A DNA stretch of 41,146 bases from Polyangiaceae bacterium (GCA_022842465.1 JALHPN010000062.1:1-41146); one strand, 5' to 3'; counted from the stretch's first letter, positions 1 to 8,008 are shown. The notes: generated by a model not told the origin, from the sequence alone. Numbers and translations: made by a program.

Positions 1-307
1 CCGCGCGGTCCCGAGCGCGGTTCCGCCCGCAGCGCCGCCGGCCGACGTCGAACGTGCCGAGCTCGCGCTCCTCGACGCAGCCCAAGCCTCCCTCACGACG
101 AGGCCCGGAGAAGCGCTCGCCCTCTGCGAGCAGCACCGGCGCCAGCACGCGAGCGGAAGCCTTGCGCAGGAGCGCGAGGTGATCGCGCTCGACGCGCTCC
201 TCCGTCTCGGGCAACGCGCGGAGGCGGAGCGTCGCGCGGCGGCGTTCCATGCGGCGCACCCGGGATCAGGGCACGCGCGCCGGATCGACGCTTTGCTCGC
301 GCGCTAG
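1..307 (+). CDS. C-terminal part of a TPR-like protein (truncated by window edge)
   Basis: An open frame runs from base 2 to a TAG at 305-307, and the start lies outside the window. The translation is helical and Ala/Arg/Leu-rich, with the pattern ELALLDAAQASL, then ALALCEQHRRQHASG, then LAQEREVIALDALLRLG and a final HPGSGHARRIDALLAR. This order (helix pair, then an EREV-ALxxLG block, then a terminal SxHARRID-like block) is common at the C-terminus of myxobacterial TPR-like proteins encoded beside ECF sigma factors or FecR-type regulators. That family placement is from memory of similar proteins; only the helical repeat is seen directly. The N-terminal function cannot be judged. Confidence 0.6.
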   Translation, partial: RAVPSAVPPAAPPADVERAELALLDAAQASLTTRPGEALALCEQHRRQHASGSLAQEREVIALDALLRLGQRAEAERRAAAFHAAHPGSGHARRIDALLAR

Positions 308-760
308 AGGGGTCCGGGCTCGACGAGGCCTGAGGACGTCACCGCTGCCCCAGACCAAACCTCCACGCCTTGCGATTGAAGAAGGCGCATTCGCGCACGC
401 CCTCGTGATCCTCGAAGAGAAGCTCCTCGCTCGCGCTCCAGGCCGAGGACGGCCGTGCACCGCGAAGGGCGAGGGTGTGAACGGAAGCGTCCTGTCGGGC
501 TTCGCCGCGGAGGGGCTCGCCGCTGCGCGTGCTCCGGCGGCGCGTCTGTGGCGGCGCGCACCGCCGGAACATCCTTGGTTCAGGAACGCGATTCGACGAA
601 CGGATGAACGGATGAACGGATGAACGGATACGACGATGTCGTCCTCGCCGCTCCACGCGAAGCCGCTCGGTAGCGGCGACCGACGAGCGACCGGCTCGCG
701 GTCCCTGGTGGCGCCCGCGTCCCCTCCACTGCTCGTCCGGGCGGCCGAACAAGCCGGTGA
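308..760. other. Gene-free stretch before the recombination scar
   Basis: No frame here has plausible protein content; the open frames on both strands are Arg/Pro-rich shadows of high-GC DNA. The only structure seen is an 8-bp tandem repeat (597-630). The stretch separates the truncated TPR-like gene from the IS66/integrase remnants. Confidence 0.5.
597..630. repeat. 8-bp tandem repeat, about four units
   Basis: The unit CGGATGAA occurs at 601-608, 609-616 and 617-624, with a partial unit before (CGAA, 597-600) and after (CGGATA, 625-630). It is not in a gene. Such short arrays are prone to slipped-strand copy change. Confidence 0.85.
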
Positions 761-783
761 GAGCGGGGCAACTGGGAGGCAAC
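761..783 (+). repeat. Direct repeat copy 1 flanking integrase/IS scar
   Basis: This copy carries GAGC-G followed by the 18-base core GGGCAACTGGGAGGCAAC. The same core, preceded by GAGC-T, recurs at 1204-1226 in the same orientation, so 22 of 23 positions match. Copy 1 abuts the point where the IS66 TnpA-like reading frame on the minus strand loses its family resemblance, so it marks a junction. Confidence 0.85.
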
Positions 784-857
784 AGCGGCAGGCCGCTCCG
801 GCGCCACGCTTCGAGAACTCCGCGAGCTTCGACCTCGGTCCACTGTCCGTGCGCCAT
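784..857 (-). pseudogene. IS66-family TnpA-like N-terminal remnant
   Basis: On the minus strand an ATG at 857 follows a good GAGGAGG ribosome site. The translation starts MAHGQWTEVEARGVLEAW and continues RRSGLPL. This resembles the first helix-turn-helix segment of the small IS66-family accessory protein TnpA (WTxxEARxVLxAWxxSGLxL). After GLPL the frame turns into Pro/Arg-rich sequence with no family resemblance, exactly where direct repeat copy 1 starts. Only about 25 of the usual 90-110 residues survive, and no TnpB or TnpC frame is present. The similarity is short, so other HTH proteins remain possible. Confidence 0.5.
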
Positions 858-879
858 CGAGCCTCCTCGCGACGCATGA

Positions 880-1170
880 TCTCGGGCTGCGCCTACGACG
901 TCACGACGACGGTGGCCGTCCGGTTACGGAGAGACGCCGCGCCGGACGTACATGCTCACGTGCTTCAAGAAGGCGCTCGCGAAGGCGGGGCTCAAGGAGC
1001 GCTCGTTCCACTCGCTGCGCCACTACTTCATCACCGAGCTAGTCCGCCGCGGGGTGGGCCTCGAGGCGGTCCGCACCCTCGCGGGGCACTCCAAGCTGGA
1101 CATGACCCAGCGCTACGCCCACGCGACCGCGGACGACCTCCGCGCCGCCATCGACAAGCTCGCGAAGTAG
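880..1170 (+). pseudogene. Tyrosine recombinase (phage-type integrase) C-terminal fragment
   Basis: The stop-free frame runs from 880 to TAG at 1168-1170. From 952 it reads MLTCFKKALAKAGLKE and then SFHSLRHYFITELVRRG, followed by LAGHSKLDMTQRYAHAT. It therefore keeps the HxLRH arginine box, the GHS histidine and the catalytic tyrosine (RYAH) of the tyrosine recombinase fold. The N-terminal SAM-like DNA-binding domain and the first catalytic arginine region are missing, and an in-frame TGA at 877-879 closes the frame upstream. About 70 of the usual 300-400 residues remain, so it should be inactive. It lies just upstream of tRNA-Pro and inside the direct repeat pair, as expected for a decayed integrated element. 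Confidence 0.85.
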
Positions 1171-1203
1171 CCCCGCTGCCCTCCCCTCGCCCTGGCTCCT
1201 CCG

Positions 1204-1226
1204 GAGCTGGGCAACTGGGAGGCAAC
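1204..1226 (+). repeat. Direct repeat copy 2 flanking integrase/IS scar
   Basis: This is the second copy of the 23-bp repeat at 761-783. It lies 34 bases after the integrase stop codon and 53 bases from the 3' end of tRNA-Pro (on the opposite strand). It does not overlap the tRNA. Confidence 0.85.
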
Positions 1227-1279
1227 GGATCCGTCGTCCCTCGCGTTCGTGCCGTTTTTCCCGGCGTTTCGTGGTGAAG

Positions 1280-1356
1280 TGGTCGGGGAGGCGGGATTTG
1301 AACCCGCGACGACAAGCACCCAAAGCTTGTGCACTACCGGACTGTGCGACTCCCCG
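1280..1356 (-). tRNA. tRNA-Pro (anticodon UGG)
   Basis: Reading the minus strand gives a full cloverleaf. The acceptor CGGGGAG pairs with CTCCCCG, then come discriminator A and an encoded CCA. The anticodon stem is CAAGC/GCTTG with loop TTTGGGT, placing TGG at positions 34-36 and G at 37, as in proline tRNAs. The T arm is GCGGG TTCAAAT CCCGC. The length is 77 with CCA. A weak -10-like TAAGAG lies 13 bases upstream (1369-1374). The neighbouring integrase fragment suggests this locus was once an insertion target. Confidence 0.97.
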
Positions 1357-1530
1357 GAGAACGACCTGCTCTTAGCACCCCCCGCCGCACGGCGGAAGGA
1401 GGGCGGGGGCGGCTGCCGCCTGACAGCCCCGCCATGGCGAAGCCGCAGGCGGGGTCTCCCGGCGACCCCGAAATCCATGCGTGTCGTGGGCCGCGGACCT
1501 CGCGGCACACGCGTTGCTCGTGGCCGGCGC

Positions 1531-2745
1531 ATGACCATCGAAGCGAGGCGCGCGCACGCGCGACGGACGATGCACTTCCTGTCCCTCGTCGTCGCGAGCG
1601 CGGCGGCGGCTCCTCTCGGGGGAGCGTGCGGGGGGCGCGTCGACGGCGACGTGCAGGGCGACGAGGATGACACGGGGCGTGCGACCACTCCGCCTTCACG
1701 GCCCCGGCCGGGGGGCGGCGCGAGCAACGGGGTGTCGTCGGGGTGCGGGATCACGAGGGCGGATCACGACGTCGACGAGAGCGTCTGTGAGCTCCAGCTG
1801 GCGAGCTCGGAGCGGTACAGCGCGTCGGGGCCGGGGTGCGAGAGCACGGTCTGCTCGTGGATCGCGATCTCGCCTTGCCAGGCCACGATCGACGCAGGCG
1901 ACGGTGGTACCGAGGTCGACGCCGGGCCCCTCCCCGATGCCGGCGATCCCCTGAGGCCCTCCGAGGCGGAGTGCGCGGCCCTCTGCGCATCCGTCGCGCC
2001 CGTCGGCGCGGTCGCAGCCGGCCGCTCGTGCAGCCTGTTCCGCCGGGACGACGGGGCCACGGTGCTCTCCTGCGGAGGCTGCGGCGCCGGCCGGCCGCCG
2101 CGCGGCTTCGTCGCGATCGAGCCTTCCGTCGCCCCGACGCTCGAGGCCGCGTACCTCGCGCGCTCGGCGCAGCTCGAGGCGGCGTCCATCGAGGCGTTCC
2201 TCGCCCTCCACGACGACCTCGCTCGGCTCGGCGCGCCGCACGATCTCCTCGAGGCGGTCCGGATCGCCGCGGACGACGAGGTGCGCCACGCCGATCTCCT
2301 CCGCGCCGAGGCCGAACGCCGCGGCGCGATCGTCCCCGAAACCGTCCTCTACGTTTCGCGCGGTCGCTCCGCCTTCGAGCTCGCGCTCGAGAACGCGCAC
2401 GAAGGCTGCGCCCTCGAGACCTTCGGCGCCGTCCTCGCGCGGATGCAGGCCGAGCGCGCGACCGATGCCCGCATGCGCGCGATCATGACGACCATCGCCG
2501 CCGAGGAGCTCGGCCACGCCGCGCTCTCGTGGCGCGTCGCGGCCTGGCTCGACGAGCAGCTCGACGACGACGAGCGCGCGCGCGTCGACCACGCCCGTCG
2601 CGATGCGCTCGCGGCGCTCGACGTCGAGCTCGCGCGCGCCAACGCCCTCCCCGCCCTCGGCGTCCCTTCCGCCGCCGACGCGCGCGCCGCGCTCGCCGCC
2701 CTCCGCGCGCCGCTCGATCTCGGGGCGCAGGCGCTCCTCGCCTGA
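1531..2745 (+). CDS. Ferritin-like domain lipoprotein
   Basis: A 404-residue predicted exported protein. From ATG 1531 it has a charged start (MTIEARRAHARR), a hydrophobic segment and a Cys at residue 33 (PLGGAC), fitting a lipoprotein signal. An ATG at 1570 is an alternative, but it lacks the positive n-region. Residues about 70-185 are Cys-rich and Asp/Gly-rich. The C-terminal half (about 200-400) is all helical and carries paired carboxylate/His motifs of the ferritin-like fold: LEAASIEAF (E216, E221), DDEVRH (E250, H253), ALETFG (E296) and AEELGH (E326, H329). This four-helix diiron-type pattern suggests metal binding or oxidation, but the substrate is unknown. It converges on the kinase gene with a 17-base gap. 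Confidence 0.75.
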   Translation: MTIEARRAHARRTMHFLSLVVASAAAAPLGGACGGRVDGDVQGDEDDTGRATTPPSRPRPGGGASNGVSSGCGITRADHDVDESVCELQLASSERYSASGPGCESTVCSWIAISPCQATIDAGDGGTEVDAGPLPDAGDPLRPSEAECAALCASVAPVGAVAAGRSCSLFRRDDGATVLSCGGCGAGRPPRGFVAIEPSVAPTLEAAYLARSAQLEAASIEAFLALHDDLARLGAPHDLLEAVRIAADDEVRHADLLRAEAERRGAIVPETVLYVSRGRSAFELALENAHEGCALETFGAVLARMQAERATDARMRAIMTTIAAEELGHAALSWRVAAWLDEQLDDDERARVDHARRDALAALDVELARANALPALGVPSAADARAALAALRAPLDLGAQALLA

Positions 2746-2762
2746 CGCGATCGTCGTGCGAG

Positions 2763-4037
2763 CTACGCCGCCGCCACCAGCGCGCGGACGACGCCCTGGA
2801 CGCGCTCCCGGAGCTGGCCGTCCTTCGGGACGAAGTCGTGGGCGCCGAGCTCGAGGATGAGCTGGATGTCCTCCACGGTCCCTCCCGCGCTCATGGCGAC
2901 GATGCGCGAGGCGTCGACGATGTTCACGCCGCGCAGGTACGTGAAGAGCTCGAAGCCGCTCATGCGCGGCATCATGAGGTCGAGGAAGACGAGGTCCGGC
3001 CTCGCGTCGCGGAACATCGCGAGCGCCGTGTCGGCGTCCGGCGCGATCCGGAGGCGCGCGGCCGGCGCCACCTGCCTCACGTACATCGACACGAGCCTCC
3101 CGATCGCGTCGTCGTCGTCGACGACCACGACCTCCAGGGGACGCGCCGTCGCGTCCAGCGGAGCGCCAGGCGCCGGCATCCGGCTCACGCGCGTCAGATC
3201 ATCGCGCGCCGCCCGGAGCTGCCAGACCACCGCGTCCATCGGCGCGGGCCGGTCCGTCGGGTCCTTCGCCAGGAGTCGCTCGACGAGCTCGACGAGCCGC
3301 GGCGGTGCACGCTCCGCCCCCGCGCCGGCGACGACGAGGGGGTCCGGCGGGAGCTCCGCGTGCGCGATCACCATCTCGAGATCGCTCGTCGCGCGGAAGG
3401 GCAGCCGTCCCGACAGGACGCGGTACGCGAGCACGCCGAAGGCGTACGCGTCGACGAGCGGCCAGCCGGCGTGGGCGATCTTCCCCGAGACGATCTCCGG
3501 CGCGATGTACGACGGCGTCCCGGACACGCGCTTGTCGTCCGGCTGGTAGTGCGGCCGTACGAGCCCGAGGTCGAGCAGCACGACCCGCCCGCTCGGCGCC
3601 ATGATGACGTTGCTCGGCTTCACGTCGCCGTGGGAGAGACCGGCGCGGTGCACCGCGGCGATCGCTTCGGCGACGGCGAACAAGATCTCGAGGCGCTCGA
3701 GGAGCGGCGCGCTCGCGCGCTCGAGGTACTCGAGGTGCTTCTTCAGCGTGACCCCCGAGACGTTCTCCATCACGAGGAAGTCCACCCCCTGATGCGTGCC
3801 GAGCGCGTGCACCGACACGACCCCGGGGTGACGGATCGCCGCGAGCGCCTGCGCCTCCGCGCGCACGGTGCGTGGTGCCTCCGGCCAGTTCGCCTTGATC
3901 GCCACACGCCGGTTGAGGTTCCGATCGTGCGCGTCGAAGACCTGCCCCATGCCCCCCTCCCCGAGCAGCTCGCGAACCTCGTAGGTGCCGGCGAGCAGAT
4001 CGCCCACGCGGAAGATCAGGTGGAGATCGTCGGGCAT
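2763..4037 (-). CDS. Ser/Thr protein kinase fused to a response-regulator receiver domain
   Basis: A 424-residue cytoplasmic protein starting MPDDLHLIF; the frame opens further upstream but lacks kinase-like sequence there. The kinase domain (about 18-280) has the glycine loop GEGGMG (26-31), the VAIK lysine K48, HGDVKPSN with catalytic D138, and DLG (156-158) replacing DFG. Activation-segment GTPSYIAPE follows. The C-terminal receiver domain (about 302-424) keeps the acidic pocket DDDD (307-310), phospho-acceptor D353 in LVFLDLMMP, S383 and K405. All key residues of both modules are present, so both may be active. The HGD (for HRD) and DLG variants are seen in some bacterial kinases. The protein probably links two-component phosphorelay to Ser/Thr phosphorylation; no cognate histidine kinase is nearby. 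Confidence 0.92.
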   Translation of the reverse strand: MPDDLHLIFRVGDLLAGTYEVRELLGEGGMGQVFDAHDRNLNRRVAIKANWPEAPRTVRAEAQALAAIRHPGVVSVHALGTHQGVDFLVMENVSGVTLKKHLEYLERASAPLLERLEILFAVAEAIAAVHRAGLSHGDVKPSNVIMAPSGRVVLLDLGLVRPHYQPDDKRVSGTPSYIAPEIVSGKIAHAGWPLVDAYAFGVLAYRVLSGRLPFRATSDLEMVIAHAELPPDPLVVAGAGAERAPPRLVELVERLLAKDPTDRPAPMDAVVWQLRAARDDLTRVSRMPAPGAPLDATARPLEVVVVDDDDAIGRLVSMYVRQVAPAARLRIAPDADTALAMFRDARPDLVFLDLMMPRMSGFELFTYLRGVNIVDASRIVAMSAGGTVEDIQLILELGAHDFVPKDGQLRERVQGVVRALVAAA

Positions 4038-4177
4038 GAGCCCGTCAGCATAGCGGAGCGCGCACGCGGCGCGCGGCCCCGCACGCCTTGCGGGCAGTAC
4101 CTGGAACGTGCGCTCTCCGTGGCTCTGCTCCCCGCGCTCCCGCGCGAGGTACGAGGCATGCACTCCTTGCTCACGTC

Positions 4178-5356
4178 ATGCTGCGGATCGCGCTCCTCGT
4201 GCTCCTGGTCGTCCACGGGCTCATCCACCTCCTGGGCTTCGCGAAGGCGTTCGGCTTCGCCGCGCTCCCCCAGCTCCGCCAGCCGATCCGCCCTCCGATG
4301 GGCCTCGTCTGGCTCGCCGCCGCGCTCGCGCTTCTCGTCGCCGCCGCCCTGCTCGCCTTCGACGTGCGCGCGTGGTGGATCGCGGCGACGATCGGTGTGG
4401 TCATCTCCCAGATCGCCATCGCCTCCGCGTGGCGCGACGCGAAGGCCGGCTCGCTCGCGAACGTCATCCTGCTCGTCCCGGTCGCCCTCTCCTTCCTCGA
4501 CGCGCGCAGCACGAGCCTGCGCTCTCGCTACGCCGACGAGGCCGCGGCCGCGCTCGCCGCACCGCACGCCGACGCTCCCGCCGTCACCGAGGCCGACCTC
4601 GCCACGCTCCCGCCCGCCGTCGCGACCTATCTCCGGCGCGTCGGCGTCGTCGGCCGTCCCCCCACGCGCGAGCTCGTCATGCGCTTCCGCGGCCAGCTCC
4701 GGAGCGCCCCGGACGCGCCGTGGATGGACGTGACCGGCACGCAGGTGAGCACCTTCGGCGACGAGCCCACGCGGCGCTTCTTCGTGGAGGGCGCGATGAA
4801 GGGCGTCCCGTTCCAGGCCTTCCACCGCTTCGTCGGCCCCGACGCGACGATGGAGGTCCGCGCCGCCGCGCTCGTCACGATGGCCTTTGCGCGCGGGCCC
4901 GAGATGAACCAGTCGGAGACCGTCACGATCCTGAACGACATGTGCATGCTCGCACCTTCGACGCTGCTCGATCGCCACGTGCGCTTCGAGAGCATGCAGG
5001 ACGCACGCACCGTGCGCGTGTCCCTCGAGCGGCGCGGAATCACGGTCTCCGCCGTCCTCGACTTCGACGCCGAGGGCGACCTCGTCCGCTTCACGTCGGA
5101 CGATCGCTACCTCTCCGCCGACGGCAAGGCGTTCGCGAGGCACCGCTGGGTGACCCCCCTCCACGACTACGGCGACCTCGGCGGCCTCCGTCTCGCGCGC
5201 CACGGCGAAGCGCTCTGGGAGCGCCCGGAGGGGCCCCTCGAGTACGCCCGCTTCGAGATCCTCGAGCTACGTCAGCGCGCGCCGTTCGTGACGATGTCCT
5301 TCACCTTCGCGATGGCCTCCGGGAGGCCCGCCGGGCTCGCGCGCAGCTTCACGTAG
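4178..5356 (+). CDS. DUF6544-like membrane protein
   Basis: A 392-residue protein from ATG 4178 (MLRIALLVLLVVHGLIHLLG). It has three to four hydrophobic N-terminal segments (about 1-20, 40-65, 70-90, 105-120) followed by a soluble domain. That domain contains QVSTFGDEPTRRFFVEG, then the phrase EMNQSETVTILNDMCMLAPS and LVRFTSDDRYL, which I recall from the DUF6544/DUF6920 family of unknown function. The last 28 codons overlap the 3' end of the convergent gene by 85 bases. The family normally ends close to YARFEILEL, so the final segment may be a run-on extension. No role can be assigned. Confidence 0.7.
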   Translation: MLRIALLVLLVVHGLIHLLGFAKAFGFAALPQLRQPIRPPMGLVWLAAALALLVAAALLAFDVRAWWIAATIGVVISQIAIASAWRDAKAGSLANVILLVPVALSFLDARSTSLRSRYADEAAAALAAPHADAPAVTEADLATLPPAVATYLRRVGVVGRPPTRELVMRFRGQLRSAPDAPWMDVTGTQVSTFGDEPTRRFFVEGAMKGVPFQAFHRFVGPDATMEVRAAALVTMAFARGPEMNQSETVTILNDMCMLAPSTLLDRHVRFESMQDARTVRVSLERRGITVSAVLDFDAEGDLVRFTSDDRYLSADGKAFARHRWVTPLHDYGDLGGLRLARHGEALWERPEGPLEYARFEILELRQRAPFVTMSFTFAMASGRPAGLARSFT

Positions 5357-5946
5357 AGGTGATCCTTGTCCGTCTCGATCGAGCGGATGCCGAGGACGGG
5401 CGACAGGATCCCGAGGATCTTCTTCACGCGCGGATCGCCCGCGAGCTTCGGGATCTTCATCAGGTCGAGCACGATGCGGTCCCCGTCGGACTCGACGATC
5501 ATCGGCGGCTTCTTCGGGATGAACTTCACCAGGTTTCCGGGCTTCGACAGGTCGAGCGCCCCGGACTTGATGAGCGTCGCGACGGGCGACTCGGCGTTGT
5601 CGTCCGTCACCTGGAGCTTCACGTCACGCAAGCGGACGCCGATCCGGAGCGTGTCGGGCGCGATCGTGACCTCGTCGATCTTGATCGAGGCGGTCGCGCG
5701 GATGGGGGTCCCCATCGCATCGACCGTCGCGCTCAGCTTCAACGCAGGCGGGACGCTCGCGATCTCCACGTCCTTCGGCGCTTTCTTCCCCGACCCCTGC
5801 ACCTGCGACGCGAGCCAGCGCAGCGAGGCGAGGGGCACCCCGAAGCGGAGCCCCGTGGCGTTGACGGCGGCCCGGACGACCTCGTCCGGATTCTTCCTCA
5901 CATAGCCGACGGCGGCCTTCACCATCGCGCGGGGATCGAGCTTCAT
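5272..5946 (-). CDS. Conserved hypothetical protein
   Basis: A 224-residue protein (MKLDPRAMVKAAVGYVRKNP) with no clear signal peptide or membrane span. After a helical start (1-55), alternating hydrophobic patterns such as ALKLSATVDAMG, TASIKIDEVTIAP and LRIGVRLRDVKLQV suggest beta-strands. These strands resemble those of lipid-binding LmeA/DUF2993-like proteins, but only weakly. KPGNLVKFIPKKPPMI and DRIVLDLMKIPKL look well defined, arguing for a real gene. I do not recognise the family with confidence. It converges with and overlaps the DUF6544-like gene by 85 bases. Confidence 0.6.
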   Translation of the reverse strand: MKLDPRAMVKAAVGYVRKNPDEVVRAAVNATGLRFGVPLASLRWLASQVQGSGKKAPKDVEIASVPPALKLSATVDAMGTPIRATASIKIDEVTIAPDTLRIGVRLRDVKLQVTDDNAESPVATLIKSGALDLSKPGNLVKFIPKKPPMIVESDGDRIVLDLMKIPKLAGDPRVKKILGILSPVLGIRSIETDKDHLYVKLRASPAGLPEAIAKVKDIVTNGAR

Positions 5947-6249
5947 GCGTGGAGGACGAGCCTAGCGCGTCCGCGATCCAGCCGTCCACCGGCGTCGCGG
6001 GCCGATGTGTGCCCGAGCGGCCAGGCGTGCATCCGGCGCCATGGGGTCCTCGTGATCCGCCTCGGGCGACGGCGCTTCGACGACGGGCGGCGCACGCGGG
6101 ACGACGCGCTCGAGGTCCTCGCGATTCGTCAGCCATGACGGCGATCTCGCGCGTGGTGCGACCGAGGAGCGACGCCGGGCGGGCGACGGTCTCCCGCGCA
6201 CGTCGAGCGCCGCGTGGGGCCCGGCACGCGACCTGCCTCGACACGGATC
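5947..6249. other. Intergenic region between divergent genes, nothing recognised
   Basis: About 300 bases separate the starts of the minus-strand hypothetical gene and the plus-strand lipoprotein. Promoters for both should lie here, but no convincing -35/-10 pair, RNA or coding frame is visible. Confidence 0.4.
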
Positions 6250-7308
6250 ATGCTTCCCTCCCGCAAGCCCGACACGCACGCTGCTGCCCTCGTCTCCGCT
6301 CTGTCGCTGCTGCTCCTTCCGTTCGGCGGAGCGCTCGCCGCCTGCTCGACCGCGGACGAGGCCGGCTCGGATTGCTGCGCGCCGGCGCCGTCGCGCGGCG
6401 CGCCCGAGCTCCGAAACCAGACGGGCGCCCTCCTCACGGTGCGGATCACGAAGCTCTCGCAGGGCACGCGCTTCGCGAGTGATCTCTTCGCGGCGGGCGC
6501 GGACGCGTTCGTGCCCCTCGACGCGCAGCCGCCCGGCGCGCGGATCGAGACGCTCGCGGCCGGCGCCTCTCTCCCCATCGACCCCACCGGGGCGTGGATC
6601 TCGTTCGGCGGCGACGCGGACGGCGGCACCTTCGTGATGGGCGCCGTCGACGGCCCCGTCACGGCGACGATGAAGGACGGCAAGCCCGTCCTCGCCGTCG
6701 ACACGTCCTCGGAGGCTCGACTCGTGCCGGGTCGCATCCTCCCCGCCTGCGCGGGCGACACCGTGACGTCGCCGAGGGTCTCGTGGATCGGCTCCTTCGC
6801 CGTCGGGGAAGAGCTCGTGGCGCAGGCGCCCACGCGTATCGCCAGCGGCTGCCTGCTCGTGAAGCTCGACGCCGAACGCGGGGTGCAGGCCTGCGTTCCG
6901 GACGGCGCATGGCCGTTCGCGGCCGGCGCGAAGCTGCGGGTGCGAGCGGCGCCGACGGGGGAGAAGGGCACGCTCGAGCTGGGCGAGGACAACGGCGCGC
7001 GCGTGGAGGTGTCTCGCGCCGACGTGACCACGATGCCGAGCGACATGACCCTGCGCGCGGCCGTCACGTGTGCGCTCCCTGGTACGACGGGCTGCGCGAC
7101 GCGGCGCGCGGAGGCGCAGATCACGTCTGCCGGCGAGGCGATCACCGTCGGCGGCGGCCCGCGCGTCGAGGATCTGGGCGGCGCTCGCCGACGCACGACC
7201 TACGTCGTGGGCGCCACGGTCGTGGTGCTCGCCGATCCGACGTGCAGCGTCTCGAGCGCGACCGACGTCGGCACGCTCGAGACCCTGCGCGTCACCACGG
7301 GTGATTGA
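6250..7308 (+). CDS. Putative lipoprotein, function unknown
   Basis: A 352-residue protein. From ATG 6250 it has MLPSRKPDTH, a long hydrophobic stretch and the lipobox-like LAAC (Cys 32), so secretion and lipid anchoring are likely. Frame extension upstream is possible, but this start gives the best signal peptide. The mature part is rich in short beta-strand-like phrases (LLTVRITKLSQG, AWISFGGDADGG, TYVVGATVVVLAD) with Cys residues spaced through the second half (CAGD, CLLV, CVPD, CALPGTTGC). No known domain is recognised. It converges with the small Cys-rich lipoprotein gene at a 9-base gap. Confidence 0.65.
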   Translation: MLPSRKPDTHAAALVSALSLLLLPFGGALAACSTADEAGSDCCAPAPSRGAPELRNQTGALLTVRITKLSQGTRFASDLFAAGADAFVPLDAQPPGARIETLAAGASLPIDPTGAWISFGGDADGGTFVMGAVDGPVTATMKDGKPVLAVDTSSEARLVPGRILPACAGDTVTSPRVSWIGSFAVGEELVAQAPTRIASGCLLVKLDAERGVQACVPDGAWPFAAGAKLRVRAAPTGEKGTLELGEDNGARVEVSRADVTTMPSDMTLRAAVTCALPGTTGCATRRAEAQITSAGEAITVGGGPRVEDLGGARRRTTYVVGATVVVLADPTCSVSSATDVGTLETLRVTTGD

Positions 7309-7317
7309 CTCCGCGCT

Positions 7318-7761
7318 TCACTCGAGGCCGTCACACCCTGCGAACTCGTCGGCGCAGGCCGTGCGCGCGCACTCGACGTCCTCGCAGCCGCTCCCCTGGA
7401 TGCACGTCGCCAGCGTCTGAATCTGCGTGATGGCCTCCGGCGACGCCTCGTCGGCGCACCTCGCGTCGCACGCCTCGTCGTCCTCGCCACAGTTGCCGAT
7501 GCAGGCGACGAGCGCGCCGCAGGTCGTCCCGGCGCCCGTCGGCGGCGGCTTCGCGCCCGCGTCCTTCGCGCCCTGGGGCGTGTCCTTGCCCGGCGTCGGC
7601 GACGTCGTCGTGCCCTTGCCCGGCAGAACGCCCGCGTCCGCGCTCGTGGCGGGCGTGTTCGATCCACCGTCGCCTCCCGAGCAGGCGGCGGCGAAGGACG
7701 CGAGACCGATCGAGGCGACGACGGCGAAGCGGGAGACACGCGAAGCGAGCGAGACGTTCAT
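7318..7761 (-). CDS. Small Cys-rich lipoprotein
   Basis: A 147-residue protein starting MNVSLASRVSRFAVVASIGLA with lipobox FAAAC. A low-complexity linker rich in Gly, Thr, Pro and Asp follows. The C-terminal third has regularly placed cysteines (CGALVACIGNCGEDDEAC, then CADE, CIQGSGCEDVEC, CADEF, CDG) likely to form disulfides. This organisation, a long flexible linker plus a Cys-knot-like end, is typical of small myxobacterial surface lipoproteins of unknown function. The start was chosen because it begins the signal peptide; 15 further upstream codons are open but not signal-like. Confidence 0.65.
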   Translation of the reverse strand: MNVSLASRVSRFAVVASIGLASFAAACSGGDGGSNTPATSADAGVLPGKGTTTSPTPGKDTPQGAKDAGAKPPPTGAGTTCGALVACIGNCGEDDEACDARCADEASPEAITQIQTLATCIQGSGCEDVECARTACADEFAGCDGLE

Positions 7762-7975
7762 GGCAGTTCCTCGTGGAAGAAGCGGGTCGATGCGCAGACG
7801 CACCACGCGTCCGCGCGCTCGACGCGCACACGCCCCAAAGGCCTCCCGAGCCCCCGCTTCATCACGCCTCGTCCGTCACCCGTTCGTACGACCGGAGGGC
7901 GCCGCCCGAGCGTAACCCCGCGTCGTCACGCGAGCGCATGAACGCCCCTTCGCGCTCCGACCCCCGAAATGACCA

Positions 7976-8008
7976 GCGGCAACGGTGGAGCTCGCTCCAC
8001 GTTGCCGC
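7976..8008 (-). terminator. Strong hairpin downstream of tRNA-Ala
   Basis: The arms GCGGCAACGGTGGAGC and GCTCCACGTTGCCGC pair over 15 positions with one bulged base and a two-base loop. It lies 22 bases past the 3' end of tRNA-Ala on the minus strand. No U-run follows, so it could be a Rho-independent-like stop, a processing barrier, or simply a structured spacer. Confidence 0.5.

Noticed and set aside
597..630. CRISPR array
   Set aside because: Units are 8 bases with no spacers; no cas genes in the window.
1249..1530. N-terminal extension of the ferritin-like gene across tRNA-Pro
   Set aside because: The frame reads through the tRNA in antisense (AGFEPATTSTQS), a well-known phantom peptide pattern produced by tRNA genes.
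1836..4733. 965-codon plus-strand frame
   Set aside because: Arg/Pro/Ala-rich shadow across two real genes and antisense to the kinase; no domain pattern.
5949..6482. Possible small gene in the 5947-6249 gap
   Set aside because: Frames on both strands are Arg/Pro-rich without start signals or recognisable segments.
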